Positions 1 through 19,729 of a DNA stretch of 64,000 nucleotides are shown one piece after another; the stretch's first letter is position 1, and each line of letters starts with the position of its first letter. The position numbers and the translations under genes are program-made. Under the pieces are notes generated by a model. The model searched no databases, was not told the origin of the DNA, and saw only the letters and a list, made by a program, of their open reading frames with translations. Source of the DNA: Watersipora subatra. Its lineage: Eukaryota > Bryozoa > Gymnolaemata > Cheilostomatida > Watersiporidae. Location: NCBI RefSeq assembly GCF_963576615.1, contig NC_088711.1, positions 11,774,869 to 11,838,868 on the forward strand, given 5' to 3'.

Positions 1-1607
1 GGTAATATGAGTGTGGAGCCAAAGCATTCATCAATATTGTAGTGCGTGTGTGCTGACCTATCCTGTATGTGATAGGGATATATCAGATGACTAAATCAAT
101 GCTAGTTCGGTGATGGCAGAGGCTTTTAGTTAATAACTTCTAAAATTCATCTCTAAAGCTTTACTCAGTGTTCAAGCATCTTCTTGTTAACTACTACGCA
201 AAAGTTATGGTACCAGATAGAAATTTGTGAAACTAAATAATTATGGCTGGTCGATAGTCCAAATGTTGTAGAGGAGGTACTCTCACGTAGAACAATGATA
301 TACAGCCCCCATGGGGGGCTGTATATCATTGCAGAGAGCAACAAGCTGAGGTGATGTGCAAGAATTATTAACAAGAAGCCAAATATATTAACATAGTTTT
401 TGAAAATACATATAACTAGTTAAGTTTTTTAAATGCCCTTTTACTTTTTGCTTCAACATTGTGTGAACCAAGCTTGTACAAACACAATATTTATTTTATT
501 TTATTGGATAATGCCACTCAAATGAAAGGTGTGGCTTTTTTGCTGTTTAATGGACAACACTAAATCACCAATGTTTCAACTACTCATTGATTCCCACAGG
601 ATCCCTCCTTTTTTCTTCTGCTCAAGCTGATTTTTTTCTCTATAGTCCATACCAACGACATCAACTAAAATTTTCAATCACGATTTGATCTTGCCATCTA
701 TCATTTTTTTCAGAAAGTAGTTGCCGAGTAAAAATGATTTATCGTTGTAGCTTAAGTGATAAACAAAATTTTATAATCGCTTGACACACCCTCATGTTTG
801 GCGTTTTCAAGGTTTGGTTTATACATGAGACATTTGATAAACTATGATATATTAGCATTAACTATACTTAATGCTCTATCTCATATAGTTCACATAACAG
901 GGTAATAACATTGACCATTTGTAGGTCTGCAGCTTAACAATATAGTCTGTGAACAATAATTTTATCTACGAATTGTTAGTTGACTCAGTACTAGGTATGA
1001 TTATAGAAATTGTTAGGCAATTCTTGTCCAAGCATTTTTTCAATGAACCAGGAGTAAGCATAGACAGCAATGTAATTATATAGAAGCAATTCAAACCAAT
1101 CATATTTGCTTTCGTCAGTAAATGCAATTTATATCCTACGATTTCTCCTCTGACCGTCTATCAGCTGTCACTGGTTTGAAATTCTCAGAGTACATGTATA
1201 TCAGGTATGGTTTTCTACTAATTCTTCAATTTTAGAGCTGAAGAAAATTTGAATCTTATATTGTTAGCGATTTTTGCCTTGAGCTGTTCAACGGATGAAG
1301 TAATGGCTGGAAAGAAAACAGCACAGCTCAAATACAATTCGGAATTACAATAGGTTAGGAGACTCAAAACATTGGCAGATCAGAAAAGAAAGAGCGAAAT
1401 ATAGCTGTTTATTTTGTCTAGATGTAGTAATATTTCTACCATAATGTAATTCCATGAACACTTACTGTAGGTATGACATTGAAATTGCTTGAAAATCTAA
1501 TGCCTGTAGCGCAATGAGCACTACAAAGAACCACCATCTCTCTAGGTTTAAGAGGCTTTAAAAGCGATGTGTATCTATTTTACCATATAGACACCATAGC
1601 ATATCTT
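1..1607. other. Intergenic DNA downstream of NAT9, no gene seen
   Basis: This AT-rich stretch lies beyond the 3' end of the minus-strand NAT9 gene. I see no exon-like open frame with splice sites on either strand. Its only striking structure is the palindrome at 293-331, listed separately. Confidence 0.6.
293..331. repeat. Near-perfect 39-bp palindrome
   Basis: The arm CAATGATATACAGCCCCC is followed, after a 2-base centre, by its reverse complement with one extra G. The palindrome could extrude as a hairpin. It sits alone in AT-rich DNA with no flanking target duplication that I can see. Confidence 0.85.
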
Positions 1608-1613
1608 TTATTA
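1608..1613 (-). terminator. NAT9 polyadenylation signal (AATAAA)
   Basis: The plus strand reads TTTATT, which is AATAAA on the minus strand. It lies about 70 bases past the NAT9 stop codon, a normal position for a cleavage signal. A second copy overlaps the stop codon itself at 1685-1690. Confidence 0.55.
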
Positions 1614-1685
1614 ACTGGTCATAACTGATCCTTTAACTATTATTTAGAGGAGGATGCTGATTGGCCAGTCTAAATATAGTGAACT

Positions 1686-9284
<7,599 letters not shown>

Positions 9285-9704
9285 GGCATGGCTTCGTTAC
9301 ACAATTTGTGTGAATGCTACAACATTTACAAGGTAATATTTTTATTTGAGTAAATTACTCCTATAGCAAACTAGTAGATCACCACTTAAAAAAGGAACAT
9401 TCATATTATGCTATTTTGACAAATATCAAAGTTAAAATTTATAAAATATTATAAAATTGCTAGATGATTTCACAAATAAGGATTTTCACTTTTCCCTATT
9501 GGCTAACTATTGCAAAGTTTTTCAACATGTTCATAGGCAAATTTAAGATCAAACTACTGAGTTTACCTCATAACATTAACTTATTATTATAATTATAATA
9601 GAGGGAATGTATTGTTTAGGACTTATCAAATGTTTGCTCTATGTTTTAAGTGTTGAATTCCATTAGCATAATTACTGGTTATTAATAGTGAATTATATTA
9701 TTAT

Positions 9705-10115
9705 ACTAGCTGGATGCCCGGCGTTTCCCGGGTAATAAAAAGTCTTTGCACAGAAAATTCATTTTTATTTAATATGTACAACAATTACCATCATAACTTT
9801 AGAACTTCATATCATGAGAAATGTGTTTTGTGCAGTTCAAATAAATTAAGAGAAAAAATGAAACAACTGTAAAAGTGTTTAAGTGTGAAATAATTAGCAA
9901 GTCATGGCCAGATAAAGTATTACTTATTACATTGAAAAATGAATTAATAGAACCGAATGAAAATCAAACGTTGAATAAAAATTCAAGAAAATATGTTGCA
10001 TTAATAATAACAAAGAGTACATAAAAGTGTGTGTATAAAAAGGTTACTGTTGTTGCAGAAGCTGTCCATCAAAATGTTGAATATGACGATACTGGTACCT
10101 CTCTGGAGATTTATT
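9705..10115 (+). mobile_element. CCCGG-head repeat, truncated copy
   Basis: It begins ACTAGCTGGATGCCCGGCG and continues with CGTTTCCCGGGTAATAAAAA. It then follows the same body as copies at 56362, 44913 (inverted) and 60853 (inverted), including CATATCATGAGAAA and AAATAATTAGCAAGT. It stops just after TGGTACCTCT, where the other copies continue. The stretch 10031-10110 is the peptide-like conserved segment. Confidence 0.7.
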
Positions 10116-11438
10116 TATATATAGATAACAACTATTACCAGCTATATGCCACAGATCTACCGATAATTGCCAATAAATTATTATTTGTTGAGACACAAAC
10201 AAAAAGGAAATATAAATAACACTAAAGTGTAGCCTTCATCATTATAGTTCAAATTGTCTGAAACAGATTCAAGTTTTGATGTTAAGATTTGTTGGGATGT
10301 TGATAAGTTGTTTCAGACCTATCACTTGTTTATGTTGGGAAATATTAATTGTTAAAAAGTTTTAGCTTCTGCTGCCATGCTACTAGCAGAGTTTGTGAGA
10401 AAGTTCACTAAACTCAATTACTTCGTCTTCATCCACAATTTCATTGAACTATCGTTTCTTTCTTTAAACTTGGACTTTAGAAAATAAATTCGAGGATCAC
10501 ATGGAGAAATATTTTAATAAGGGATAGTTTCTGATATTTACCTAGTATTTCTCTGTAAGCAGTAATAGCTATTGAATAATTGTATGTCTTACTCATTGAT
10601 GAATAAACATTCAACATTTATGCTGTTCCGTAGGTTATATCAGTTTTCTAATTAACAACTTGAATAAACAAATTAACTTGAATCCTCATCTTGTAAAAAC
10701 AAGCACGAACCCTGATCCTGGGCCATATTAACAGTTTTCCATCGACTGTGGAAGCACTTAAAATGGACCAGTTCCTTTTTGAACTGAATATCGTATTGGA
10801 GTTCAAAGCTTTCAGGATTAAGTGAAAAAACAGAAATCAGATTTCAGGATAAGTGAAAAAACAGAAATCAAATAGAGTAAACGGTTTGTTTTTAAGTCTT
10901 TTTCAGAAAAGCGATATTTTAGAAATAACTGAACAAACATAATGATTGTAGTACACAGCGACTGATAGAGTGTGTATTTTTGTTATGAATTAAAAACGAA
11001 AGGTTTTAGAAGCTCTTGCTGCTGAAGAGAAGCATTATAGCTGTCTATTTTTTATTATTGGGTAGCGAGAATATCAATCAGTGTATCAATAGAAACTAGT
11101 GTTCTGTCAGCATCCATTTTACATTTTTCGGTCGGTCAGAAGCGCCCTTCGTATTTTGGCGATATTTTAAGAACTAGTAGTTCAATTGACTATCGGAATT
11201 AGGCTGCATACCTATTACACACAAAGCGTCCAAAATGTCATATGTCCTAAGTAAAACGGGAATCGCAGAAAAACAAAGTGAAACCACACAGCTGAGTTTA
11301 CTGGGGTGTAGGATAAGGTGGGAAACTAATTCCCCAAATTATTTTGGGCTCAGGCTTCTAAGCGTCAAATGGACATAAAATAACATACTAGTAAAGCTAG
11401 TAAAGCTCGTGTGATGAAGTAATTGTAAATATGATAGA

Positions 11439-12010
11439 TTAGGCAATTATGTTCTTAGAATTGAGTTTTATGCTGGTTTTTAGTTGGAATGGCTGCATGC
11501 CAAGTGATTCAAAAAATGACCAAAGTAATATTATCTCTTTGGTTGAATATGATAATGCGATGTATTTCACATCACTAAAAAAGGGTCGTGTATTTTGTAG
11601 GTAACAAAATACATTTTTAATAGCAATTGTATACGGTATAAAAATCAGTGTTTCTAGAACCTGGGATAGTTTAGACATGACATAAGTTATGTTTGACCTA
11701 GTTGCACTCTTCAAGTAGTCAGACATCACCAAGGGCCAATAGCTTGGTGAGAAGGAAAACTTGACTTTTAAAAGCCATGCTGAAGCTCTCTAGAATCTGC
11801 TTAGCACACTGTTGTTTAATTAATGTAGCTATCATCTTTGCTGCGCTTAAAGTCAGTATCAAAAAACTGTTTATTGTAGGTCACTTCAATCATCTAATAT
11901 GAATTATTCGCGCCCAGTTTCGGATCCATTACTACTCTGACATTGCTTTGGTTGCTGGCAATCAGAATGTCATCAACCCCGACCAAAAAAGGAATTTTTG
12001 AGCTTGCAAC
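11439..12010 (-). mobile_element. Copia-type LTR retrotransposon fossil (pol fragment)
   Basis: On the minus strand, separate stretches resemble Ty1/copia reverse transcriptase: the active-site box region near 11960-12000 and the segment following it, with the RT to RNase H join near 11560-11735. The copy is broken, with several breaks, and old. No terminal repeats were found. It may extend a further 1-2 kb to the right, where the sequence is too degraded to judge. Confidence 0.65.
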
Positions 12011-14448
12011 ACTTTTATGCAGACACAAAGATCGTTGGTGTTAGCTGTGTAACAATATGTTCTTTACAACATATATTTATGCACATCGAAACAGCGCTCT
12101 TTACAACACATATGTATAGTAAAGCAATTTTAACTAGTATTGCCACAGAACATAATATTACTAGTGAATAATTTTCAAATTATAACAATGATAAAAAATT
12201 GGGCACTTTAACATTTCCTGCAGTTGCTCTACAGCCCACATTTGTTCTAGTATGTGCTTTGGACCATAATGCAATGTAATAGTCAAAAATTCTAACTGAC
12301 TGACTACTATAGACTACTCAAGATGAACAGAAGAACACCTATGTTCACATGGAGAAAGATTTTGCAGTCAGATTGAGATAAATTAGGTGTGTACTGGCGT
12401 TAGCAAATCAAGGATGATATCTCAGGATGAAGGAGAGGGGTGGTGGCGTGTTTTAGTAAATTTTCTATGTAAAAATTGAAAAACAGAAATAGTGACACTA
12501 CGGAATCATCGCAGATGACGATGACTAATCAGATATTCCATACTAGTTTGCAGCATTGCAAATGCCATCGTAGTGCCTATACTGCAACTTTTTCATAGAA
12601 AAGCTCTAAACCTTTCATCACCGCAAACACATTTATGTGCGCCAGTGCCGCATCAAATTGTTATTTTGTTTAATAGAAGAAACTGATCTTGGTACAAAAA
12701 CTGTGTAAAGGAAAAATTGTGACTTGAACTCCCAAGCATCACCTAACAAAGCAAAGACTAGCAAAGTGCTGATACATCCAAAAAACAAAGCAACCCATGT
12801 GGCATTTGTCAATGAGTGCCACATTCAAAACAGCTTTTTAGTTTCAATGATACTGATCCATTGTTTGATAAGCTCTTTGAGCTGCTGCCTACCTCCCCAC
12901 CTAAGCCTTTTTTCACAATCCTCAGCATTTAATACTGTTGTGTGGTTTCCAAGAAAACCCTCACCTGAATTCCACAATAGCATCAGATTAATAACTCGTG
13001 CGTTCTCGCATTATCCAGACTATGCTAAGTGTTTATGATTAACGGCTCGAAGGCTATTAACTCTATTATGACAGTTATGAGTAGATGGTTCTATTTGTAG
13101 TGTTTGACCTAATTTTCAAGGCAAGCTTCAGCTATATTAATTACCAACTATTTTAATGTAGCAATAGAAATATTGTTTATTTTCATAAACCATCACCTAA
13201 TACATAAGCAGCAAAATTCTAGAATAAAGTAAAGATAACAAACAGTAGTAAAAGCCAAGTAATTACACTTTCGCCAAACAGCTGCATGTATCTGTGCTTT
13301 CAAACTCGGTTTTGTACATCTACAAGGCTTTAATGTCAAAAGAAGATGAGAAATTAAAATTGTTCACTTTTATAGGTATTTTAGATAGCCTGAGGGCAAG
13401 TATATGTGTCCAAGATTATATCTTTATGTCATAGGAGTTGGTTCATCGAAGGGAACACTATCTTTGGGTACGTCATCTGAAGAACGCTGATCTTGCAGGC
13501 TGTGATGTCATGATTACCTAACATTGCTTCCATTGGCGCTTGTGTACGGCAGGGAAAAGTACCGGGCTAGGGTGATGGTGAGGTCAGTTAGTTTTAGTGG
13601 CCTCTGGTGGTGGTTGGTAGATTTAATTGCTTCTACATCCCTTTAGCGGTTTCTCCAGGTGGTGTTGACACAGTTTCCATGATGGATTTCTCCAATTTTG
13701 AAGTTTCTAATTTTCTTTCGACGTTTCCAATTAACGGATCTTTTGATGTCTTTTAGGCATCTTGCTGCTTGTAACTATTATATACTTATCCTGTGGTCTG
13801 GCTGCATTCCCTGTTGGTATGATGTTTTCGCAACATCTCCATACAACAATACAAACTACAAAGTGGTTTTGTAAACCCAGCAACAAAAAAACTTCATAAC
13901 AATCACTATGCAAGTTCACTATACCGAAAAAGTGCACATATCATCAATTTCTTTTACATTCTACAATTTTTTGGAATAAATGTAATTTTTAAACTACCAT
14001 GATGAAGCCAATCACTTACACAATACATCAAAATATTCATACGGTAGTGTAAGCTATCCTAAAGTTACAGGCAATTAGTGAAATCATACAATCAAATACA
14101 AAAAACTAGTATTTTTATTTTATTGAAATGATAAAAATTCAGATTACATGTACATACAATATTCGTGTTACAGTACATGGTGAGTTTTGAATGTGATAGT
14201 CGGGAGTTGCATTCTCTATATGCCAATAATTGTTCGATTCATTAGCATTAGTTCGTCAACTCATCATTATTTAATTTTGAGCGTTTTCCAGCGTTATTAG
14301 CTGTTCGTTTACGCTAGTAAAACTCATTATTCAGTCTAATTAATCATCACACATATTTCCTAAACTGGGCTTAAACCTAGCAATACACCAAGCAGACTTT
14401 GCTATTCTAACAAAATGTAGTAAAACGTGTTTGACAAAACGAAAAAAA

Positions 14449-14682
14449 CTATAAAGAATTAAAATTGAACCGTCGTCGAGCATTGTTTCTTTTGGCCAAT
14501 AGACCGCGAGTATAAGAATATTCCGGGTAGATACGAAGACGCCACCTCTTCAGCGGTAAACGTTCAATTTCAAGTACATACTGTACACGGACATGTACAT
14601 GTAATTCTATTTCACCTGCTCTGCCAGCATCGGGGGAAGCAGGAGAGTATAGCAGTATAGAATTGCTACAGAAAGGCGCCAC
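14449..14682 (-). other. Unassigned 77-codon open frame in a GC-richer patch
   Basis: An ATG-started frame of 77 codons lies in DNA with more CpG than its surroundings and with a CCAAT-like motif near 14494. The product would end in a basic, arginine-rich segment (LLAKRNNARRRFNF). I do not recognise it. It could be a first exon, a promoter-proximal 5' region of an unseen transcript, or chance. Confidence 0.2.
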
Positions 14683-15144
14683 TAACGATTTGCTAAAAAT
14701 ATTCTAGCATTAGATTTTGAGTGATCTACCGTAACGTAGTTATTCTATTGCAGTATGTACTACATAGCAAAAATATATGAAGGGCAGCGTCTTCAAATGT
14801 AGCAGAATTTATGATGAAATTCATCACATAAACAAATTATACCAGGCTTTTGTATACGTAGATATAGATGGAAACCTTCGTGTAGGTTCGTTATGTTCTG
14901 CAACTTTTGCTCTAGACTTTTTGACATAAGGCTACAATCTTTGGCCAGTCAATGCAAACAAGAAGGTAATGCTGCATTACTAGTTGCATTATTTTTGTAG
15001 TTTATAAATGTCTCAGTTATAAGCTGATAAGTATGGTGGCTATTATAAGCATGACATCCCTACAGCAATGCCTTAGGCTTTGCTTACAGTAAGCAGATCA
15101 AGAAAGCTCAAAGATCAAAAGATATGCCTGTTTATATGGGAAAC

Positions 15145-15641
15145 AGTCCCAACATCGACAAGTCCGAACCTAGACAAGTCCCAATCTCGACAGAGGTTGG
15201 TCCGAATCTAGACAAAGGTTGGTCCGAACATCGACAAAGGCTGATACAGTTTTACAATAATTTAATCTTCAACAAATAATAAATGTCATTTTGCAGTTCT
15301 ATCCTCACTTCAAAAAATAAAAACCAAAGCTACTCACTGAAGTTTAGTCTTCAAATAAAACATTTTGCTAGCATAACAGTCAACCAGATTTATGATTGTT
15401 ACTTGTTTTAGCATTCGTTCTATATTTAGGTTGGGCAAAATATTGTTAGGCCTACATAAGCTGGGGAGTGCTGCATCAAATGGATAACAATATATTTTTG
15501 CGCAAATAAATCTTTTACATATAAATCGCTCATTTACTATGAAAATAGTAGATGGTAAAATAGTAAAACTGCTGTCGAGATTGGACCAACCGTTGTCGAT
15601 ATACAAACTCGTCGAGTTTCAAACCAGTCGAGGTTTGGACT
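15145..15641. mobile_element. Inverted-repeat element with repeated TCGACA motifs
   Basis: The left end AGTCCCAACATCGACAAGTC resembles the right end read inward, AGTCCAAACCTCGACTGGTT. Both ends carry several spaced copies of the GTCCGAA..TCGACAA and TAGACAA type. The interior is AT-rich and non-coding. This suggests a MITE with internally repeated termini. The target duplication is unclear. Confidence 0.55.
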
Positions 15642-16275
15642 ATAAACCGTTTATATCTTTTTCGGTAAATGCTTGCAAGAGCATTTCATAAACAACTTTG
15701 GGCTACCTAAAGACAATACTGTATTTTATTTTGCTCCACAAAAGGCAGCAGTTGTCTCTGATCCTTTGACACACCGGTAGTAAATAAAATGTAAGTTGGC
15801 CCACGGCACCATGTCTGTCAATGCCTCTTATGCATTATCGTGTAATCAGCTTGTGCTATCTTGAAGCTTTAGACCATTAAAGCGCCTCTTAGAAGACAAG
15901 CAAATTCACTGGTCATGCAATATCTTTAAGTATGTACTGCCGGTTGACCTCTATGGAAGGTTTTTTGTGACTTCAAAAAATAAAATTTACTACCAAGCCC
16001 AATGTTTTTCATGCAAATGGAATCAATAAGGCGTTTACGTTCTCATTGATGCTCAATGGTAAACTATAGCTCTATATCGCTGTAAGCTGGTTGTAGTTGC
16101 AAATTTTTTTAAATCTGCATCAAATGCATCATCAAAACAATATGGACTTTTTCTCATAACTCAATACTTATAATTATAAAGACATGATGTTTTAACTTAT
16201 TGTAATATTAATGTGTTTTGGGTTGAACCTAATGATTTGGTAGCCAATTTTGAAAAATTTTCATAACAGTCACTA

Positions 16276-17529
16276 CCCTAGGACACTTATATTTCGCTAG
16301 TATTTAGTTTCGTGAGTAGCACACAGAATAAAATTTCGCTGCAACTTAATTTCGCGGCTCTGATGAGTGCGAAAATATAGTGATGCTAAAATAAATGCAG
16401 TGGAAAAAACAGATTACATTCCTCAGGTCCAGTTTGCTAATAAGAAAAAAATTCAATTTGGGACTAGTTCGTATTTGTAAACCACAGGTTGAAATGTGTG
16501 GGTGAGATCGGCAATTCATATGGATCACTTGCTGCCATTTGTTTTTTAGACTATCAATGACGTCTAGGTTCCTACCGCTGTGACTTTCACATTCGAATCC
16601 CAAGAAAAAGAAAATAGATAGGTAGCAACCAACTTCACAACCAAAACTGTATAACCCTTACGCTGCCATAAACGCATTTATGCGTTTTCTAGGGGCCACT
16701 GCCATAAACGCATTTTGCGGACTTTCTCAGCAATTGTCTGGTAACCTGATTTTATTATTTGTTGACCACATAACCCATGGTCTTTAAGTGTTTTATGAAA
16801 TTGACTGTGTTGTCTGAAGATTTCTCTATAAAATCAGCCTAAAACAACGAAGCAATTTTAAACTTTTGTTTGAGAATTGCTAATCTAAAAACGAACATTT
16901 TTCTGTGAGTTCATTAACTACCCCGCGCGGGTCATAAAACAGGTAATTAGTTGTTGATGACATAATAGCCAATTTAGATTTTCGTGATTATACAGATAAT
17001 TAAAGTAGAACTTGAAAAAATACTGTATACATATCATGAAGCAATATCGGCAATTTCGGTAAAATGGCTGGCACTAGGCCGGTAGCTAATTTGTACATGG
17101 TTGGCAGTGGAAGAGATAATGTGGTTAGACCTGATGAGGGTTGATATTGTTTTTGGTTGGTAATAAAATTCATCACTACAATAATTATTCTGCAATTTTA
17201 TGACTTCACCTACCAGACTTTCATCCTCATCAGTTACAAATTCGGTGACTAAACTGATATAATCTTAATTTGCTTTGCCATGCTGCTCAGTCGGTGTATT
17301 AGCTATAATGAGTGTACCAGAAATTTCCCATTGATCCCAACCACAGACGAAAATTGCCTGCATTTCTAATATGACGATTTTATTGTGAATATCAATGAAC
17401 AAAGCTATTTAACTTCGCGTTTTCGCTCATTCGTTATGATAGTTTAGTTTCGCTCATTAAATTTTCGCGAGAGGATGACACCGCGAAAACGCGAAAGTTG
17501 GATGCCGCGAATACATAAGTGTCCTAGGG
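16276..17529. mobile_element. TA-flanked DNA transposon relic (1254 bp), possibly nested
   Basis: The terminal inverted repeats CCCTAGGACACTTAT at left and ATAAGTGTCCTAGGG at right are exact and bordered by TA. Subterminal DNA is rich in TTTCGC and GCGAAA motifs. Near 16650-17115 is a second unit with CGCTGCCATAAACGC repeated twice and a palindromic AAACGCATTTATGCGTTT, reminiscent of piggyBac ends and perhaps a nested insertion. No transposase is seen. Confidence 0.7.
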
Positions 17530-18559
17530 TATGTAAGTTTACTGTACCGAAATGTGATTATTTGCAAGGATTCACCCTTGCTTTCGATCTTGCAAATTCT
17601 TATAAAGAATTTGTTTTCATATTTTATTGGTGATATTCTGATTGTGATACGCCAGCTAAACTACTACTGGTGTATATGCCATACTGTCAAAGAAATCTGC
17701 CGTGAAGTTCTCAGTTTTTGAGATTGTGACAAATAGACTAATTTTTAAAGCAACTGAACGTTAACCAGAAAGTGTTTTTATGAAAGTTAATTTCTTGGCC
17801 AATGTAATACCTGTAAATTTTGAGAAAAATGTTTGTGGGTGCAGTAGACAAGGTTCTGTATGTAGTCTTTGTCATTATTAGCAAAACCCCATTAAAAACC
17901 AAAACCCTCTTGCATTAAATCTGTTTCTAGTGTACACAAAATTTTGCCTCAATTATGTTTTTTATTACTCAGTGTTGTACAATAGGTTCTGAATATCGGT
18001 GATACTGATGCTTTAACAGAACGTTAGACCAACACGCTCAAAAAACAGCCCTCAGATAGGACCACCTGTATGCCCAGTATCAAGTTTTCCCAATATGCCA
18101 AACTTTTAAATGTCTGTAAGGTTTATGTTGCACTGGAAATGGTACAATTACTTCTCAAGCACAGCCCAATCTTCACATATTAAGTTGATCCTTTCCTATA
18201 TTTGTGTTGTATGTCAAAACATTAATGTCTTAGAGCAAATATTATTTTTTTTTTGCTCAATGCGTCCCATAGTTCAAAATACTTCAGGTAATTTCGTATA
18301 GCATTTGCTTGTCGAAAAATTCATATGTAAAAATTGTCAAAGGTAGAAGCTTGACTGTACATACAGTATAACCTTTTGGAGTACTCTATGGCAGTTTATG
18401 TAATGCTCAGACTGACAATAGTTATCCACAAGAAGCCTAGTTCAAAGGTCTCGTATGACCTAGTCTTTCCTTAAGTGTGTTCAACTAATAATCATCCTTT
18501 TGAGGATAGTTATTAGGCAAAAAAATAGGTCTCGTCATTAAAATTGTAATGTTTGGTAG

Positions 18560-19127
18560 ATGTGGATGACTATGAGGTCTGCTCTCATTAGCTGGAGAGT
18601 GCTGTGCTGTCGCAGCATGACCACAGAGGTTTTACCTCGTCTTACACTTTTTAGCAAGTCGGGAGAATGCTCACTATGTGATCAAATGAAAGAAGAGCTG
18701 GAGCCATATTTGCACAAAGTAAATTAATACTGTCAGCTCACTGTTGCACCATATCGGAAAGACCTGGTTTGTAACGATATGAAAGAAATGTAACATGTTT
18801 GAGTTAAGGTTTAGTTTACTTTTAATAGTTTCTTTTAAAACATCAATTTGTTAATCCCTGTCATCAAGTAAATTATTCACATGTGCCGATTATATTTCAT
18901 ATAAAAATGTCTGTAGTAAGAGATGCAAAGTATTCCTTATTCTTTTCTAGGTGCAGTACCAGGAGGTGGACATCAACCTGGAAGAAAATGAATTTTGGAA
19001 AAATAGATATCGGTATGAGATACCAGTAGTGCATATGAATGGAAAATTTTTAATGAAGCACAGGTTTGATCCTGTGGCTATGCGTGAAGCATTGATGCGG
19101 TACGCATGCAAAACTGATAAAGACTGA
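18560..19127 (+). CDS. C5orf63: Glutaredoxin-like protein, C5orf63 homologue, complete, 2 exons
   Basis: Exon 1 is 18560-18718 and exon 2 is 18951-19127, phase 0, giving 111 aa. It matches the human C5orf63 glutaredoxin-like family: LTLFSKSGECSLCDQMKEEL carries the CxxC pair (CSLC, residues 37-40), followed by YQEVDINLEENEFWKNRYRY, the cis-proline segment EIPVVHMNG (residues 75-83) and KFLMKHRFDP. The family has a thioredoxin fold and is presumed to act in thiol redox chemistry; its substrate is unknown. The first ATG after an in-frame stop (TAG at 18557) is used. The N-terminus, with several arginines and no acids in the first 20 residues, could be a mitochondrial presequence (inference). 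Confidence 0.92.
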
Positions 19128-19260
19128 AGCATGCTTCAACATAGAAGCTTGGTCATGCGAGGGTGGAAATGGAAAAATGTGTCTGCTCTCTGATTGCAGT
19201 TGTTAGTGCATATATGTGCCATATTTTCTTTAATTGAAATATATTCTCTTTTGGCCTTTT

Positions 19261-19266
19261 AATAAA
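19261..19266 (+). terminator. Polyadenylation signal of the glutaredoxin-like gene
   Basis: AATAAA lies about 134 bases past the stop codon at 19127. A Mutator-like MITE begins only 24 bases further on. Confidence 0.6.
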
Positions 19267-19290
19267 TGGCCTTTTCGGAGTGTGTATTAC

Positions 19291-19720
19291 TCAGGTGGTT
19301 CACTCTCTTCTATTCATCCCAAGGGCTAGTCTGAGATGTTATAAAATGCACCCTTTCCACTGACTTACACATTAATGAAAAAACTACCCCTTATCACTTC
19401 ATCACCACAGACTAACTGCCTCTTGTTTGCTCATGTTTGCCCCCTTTTCACTGTGTGGAAAGGGGTATTCATGAGCAAACACAGTTTCCTTTCCAATTCC
19501 CTTTCCACAGCGGAAAGGGATATTCATGATTACCCCTTTCCACTATGTAGAAAGGAAATACCCCTTTCCACTATGTGGAAAAGGGTATTCATGTACCAAG
19601 CTAAAAAACATACCCTTTTTTATGAAAACACACCAGCGTGTCAGGCCACCATAAAACACCTCTAAAACGTGCTTTTTTTCGTCGAGCCCTTGGAGATGAA
19701 TAAAAGAGAGTGAACCCTGA
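19291..19720. mobile_element. Mutator-like MITE with exact 9-bp target duplication (430 bp)
   Basis: GTGTATTAC lies directly outside both ends (19282-19290 and 19721-19729). The terminal repeats are TCAGGTGGTTCACTCTCTTC at left and, read inward, TCAGGGTTCACTCTCTTTTA. The interior is a run of small palindromes of the CCCCTTTCCACTATGTGGAA type with GGGTATTCATG. A 9-bp duplication fits MULE elements. It is non-coding. Confidence 0.85.
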
Positions 19721-19729
19721 GTGTATTAC

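Larger units (their letters stand above)
9285..18559. other. Gene-poor intergenic stretch between NAT9 and the glutaredoxin-like gene
   Basis: I find no chain of exons here. The stretch contains the repeat at 9705-10115, a copia-type fossil near 11440-12010, inverted-repeat elements at 15145-15641 and 16276-17529, and a GC-richer patch with a 77-codon open frame on the minus strand at 14682-14449 of unknown status. Open frames elsewhere are short and lack homology I recognise. Confidence 0.5.

Noticed and set aside
12633-13038. Overlapping frames next to the copia fossil, as host genes
   Set aside because: No recognisable domain and no splice context. They may be degraded transposon or plain intergenic DNA.
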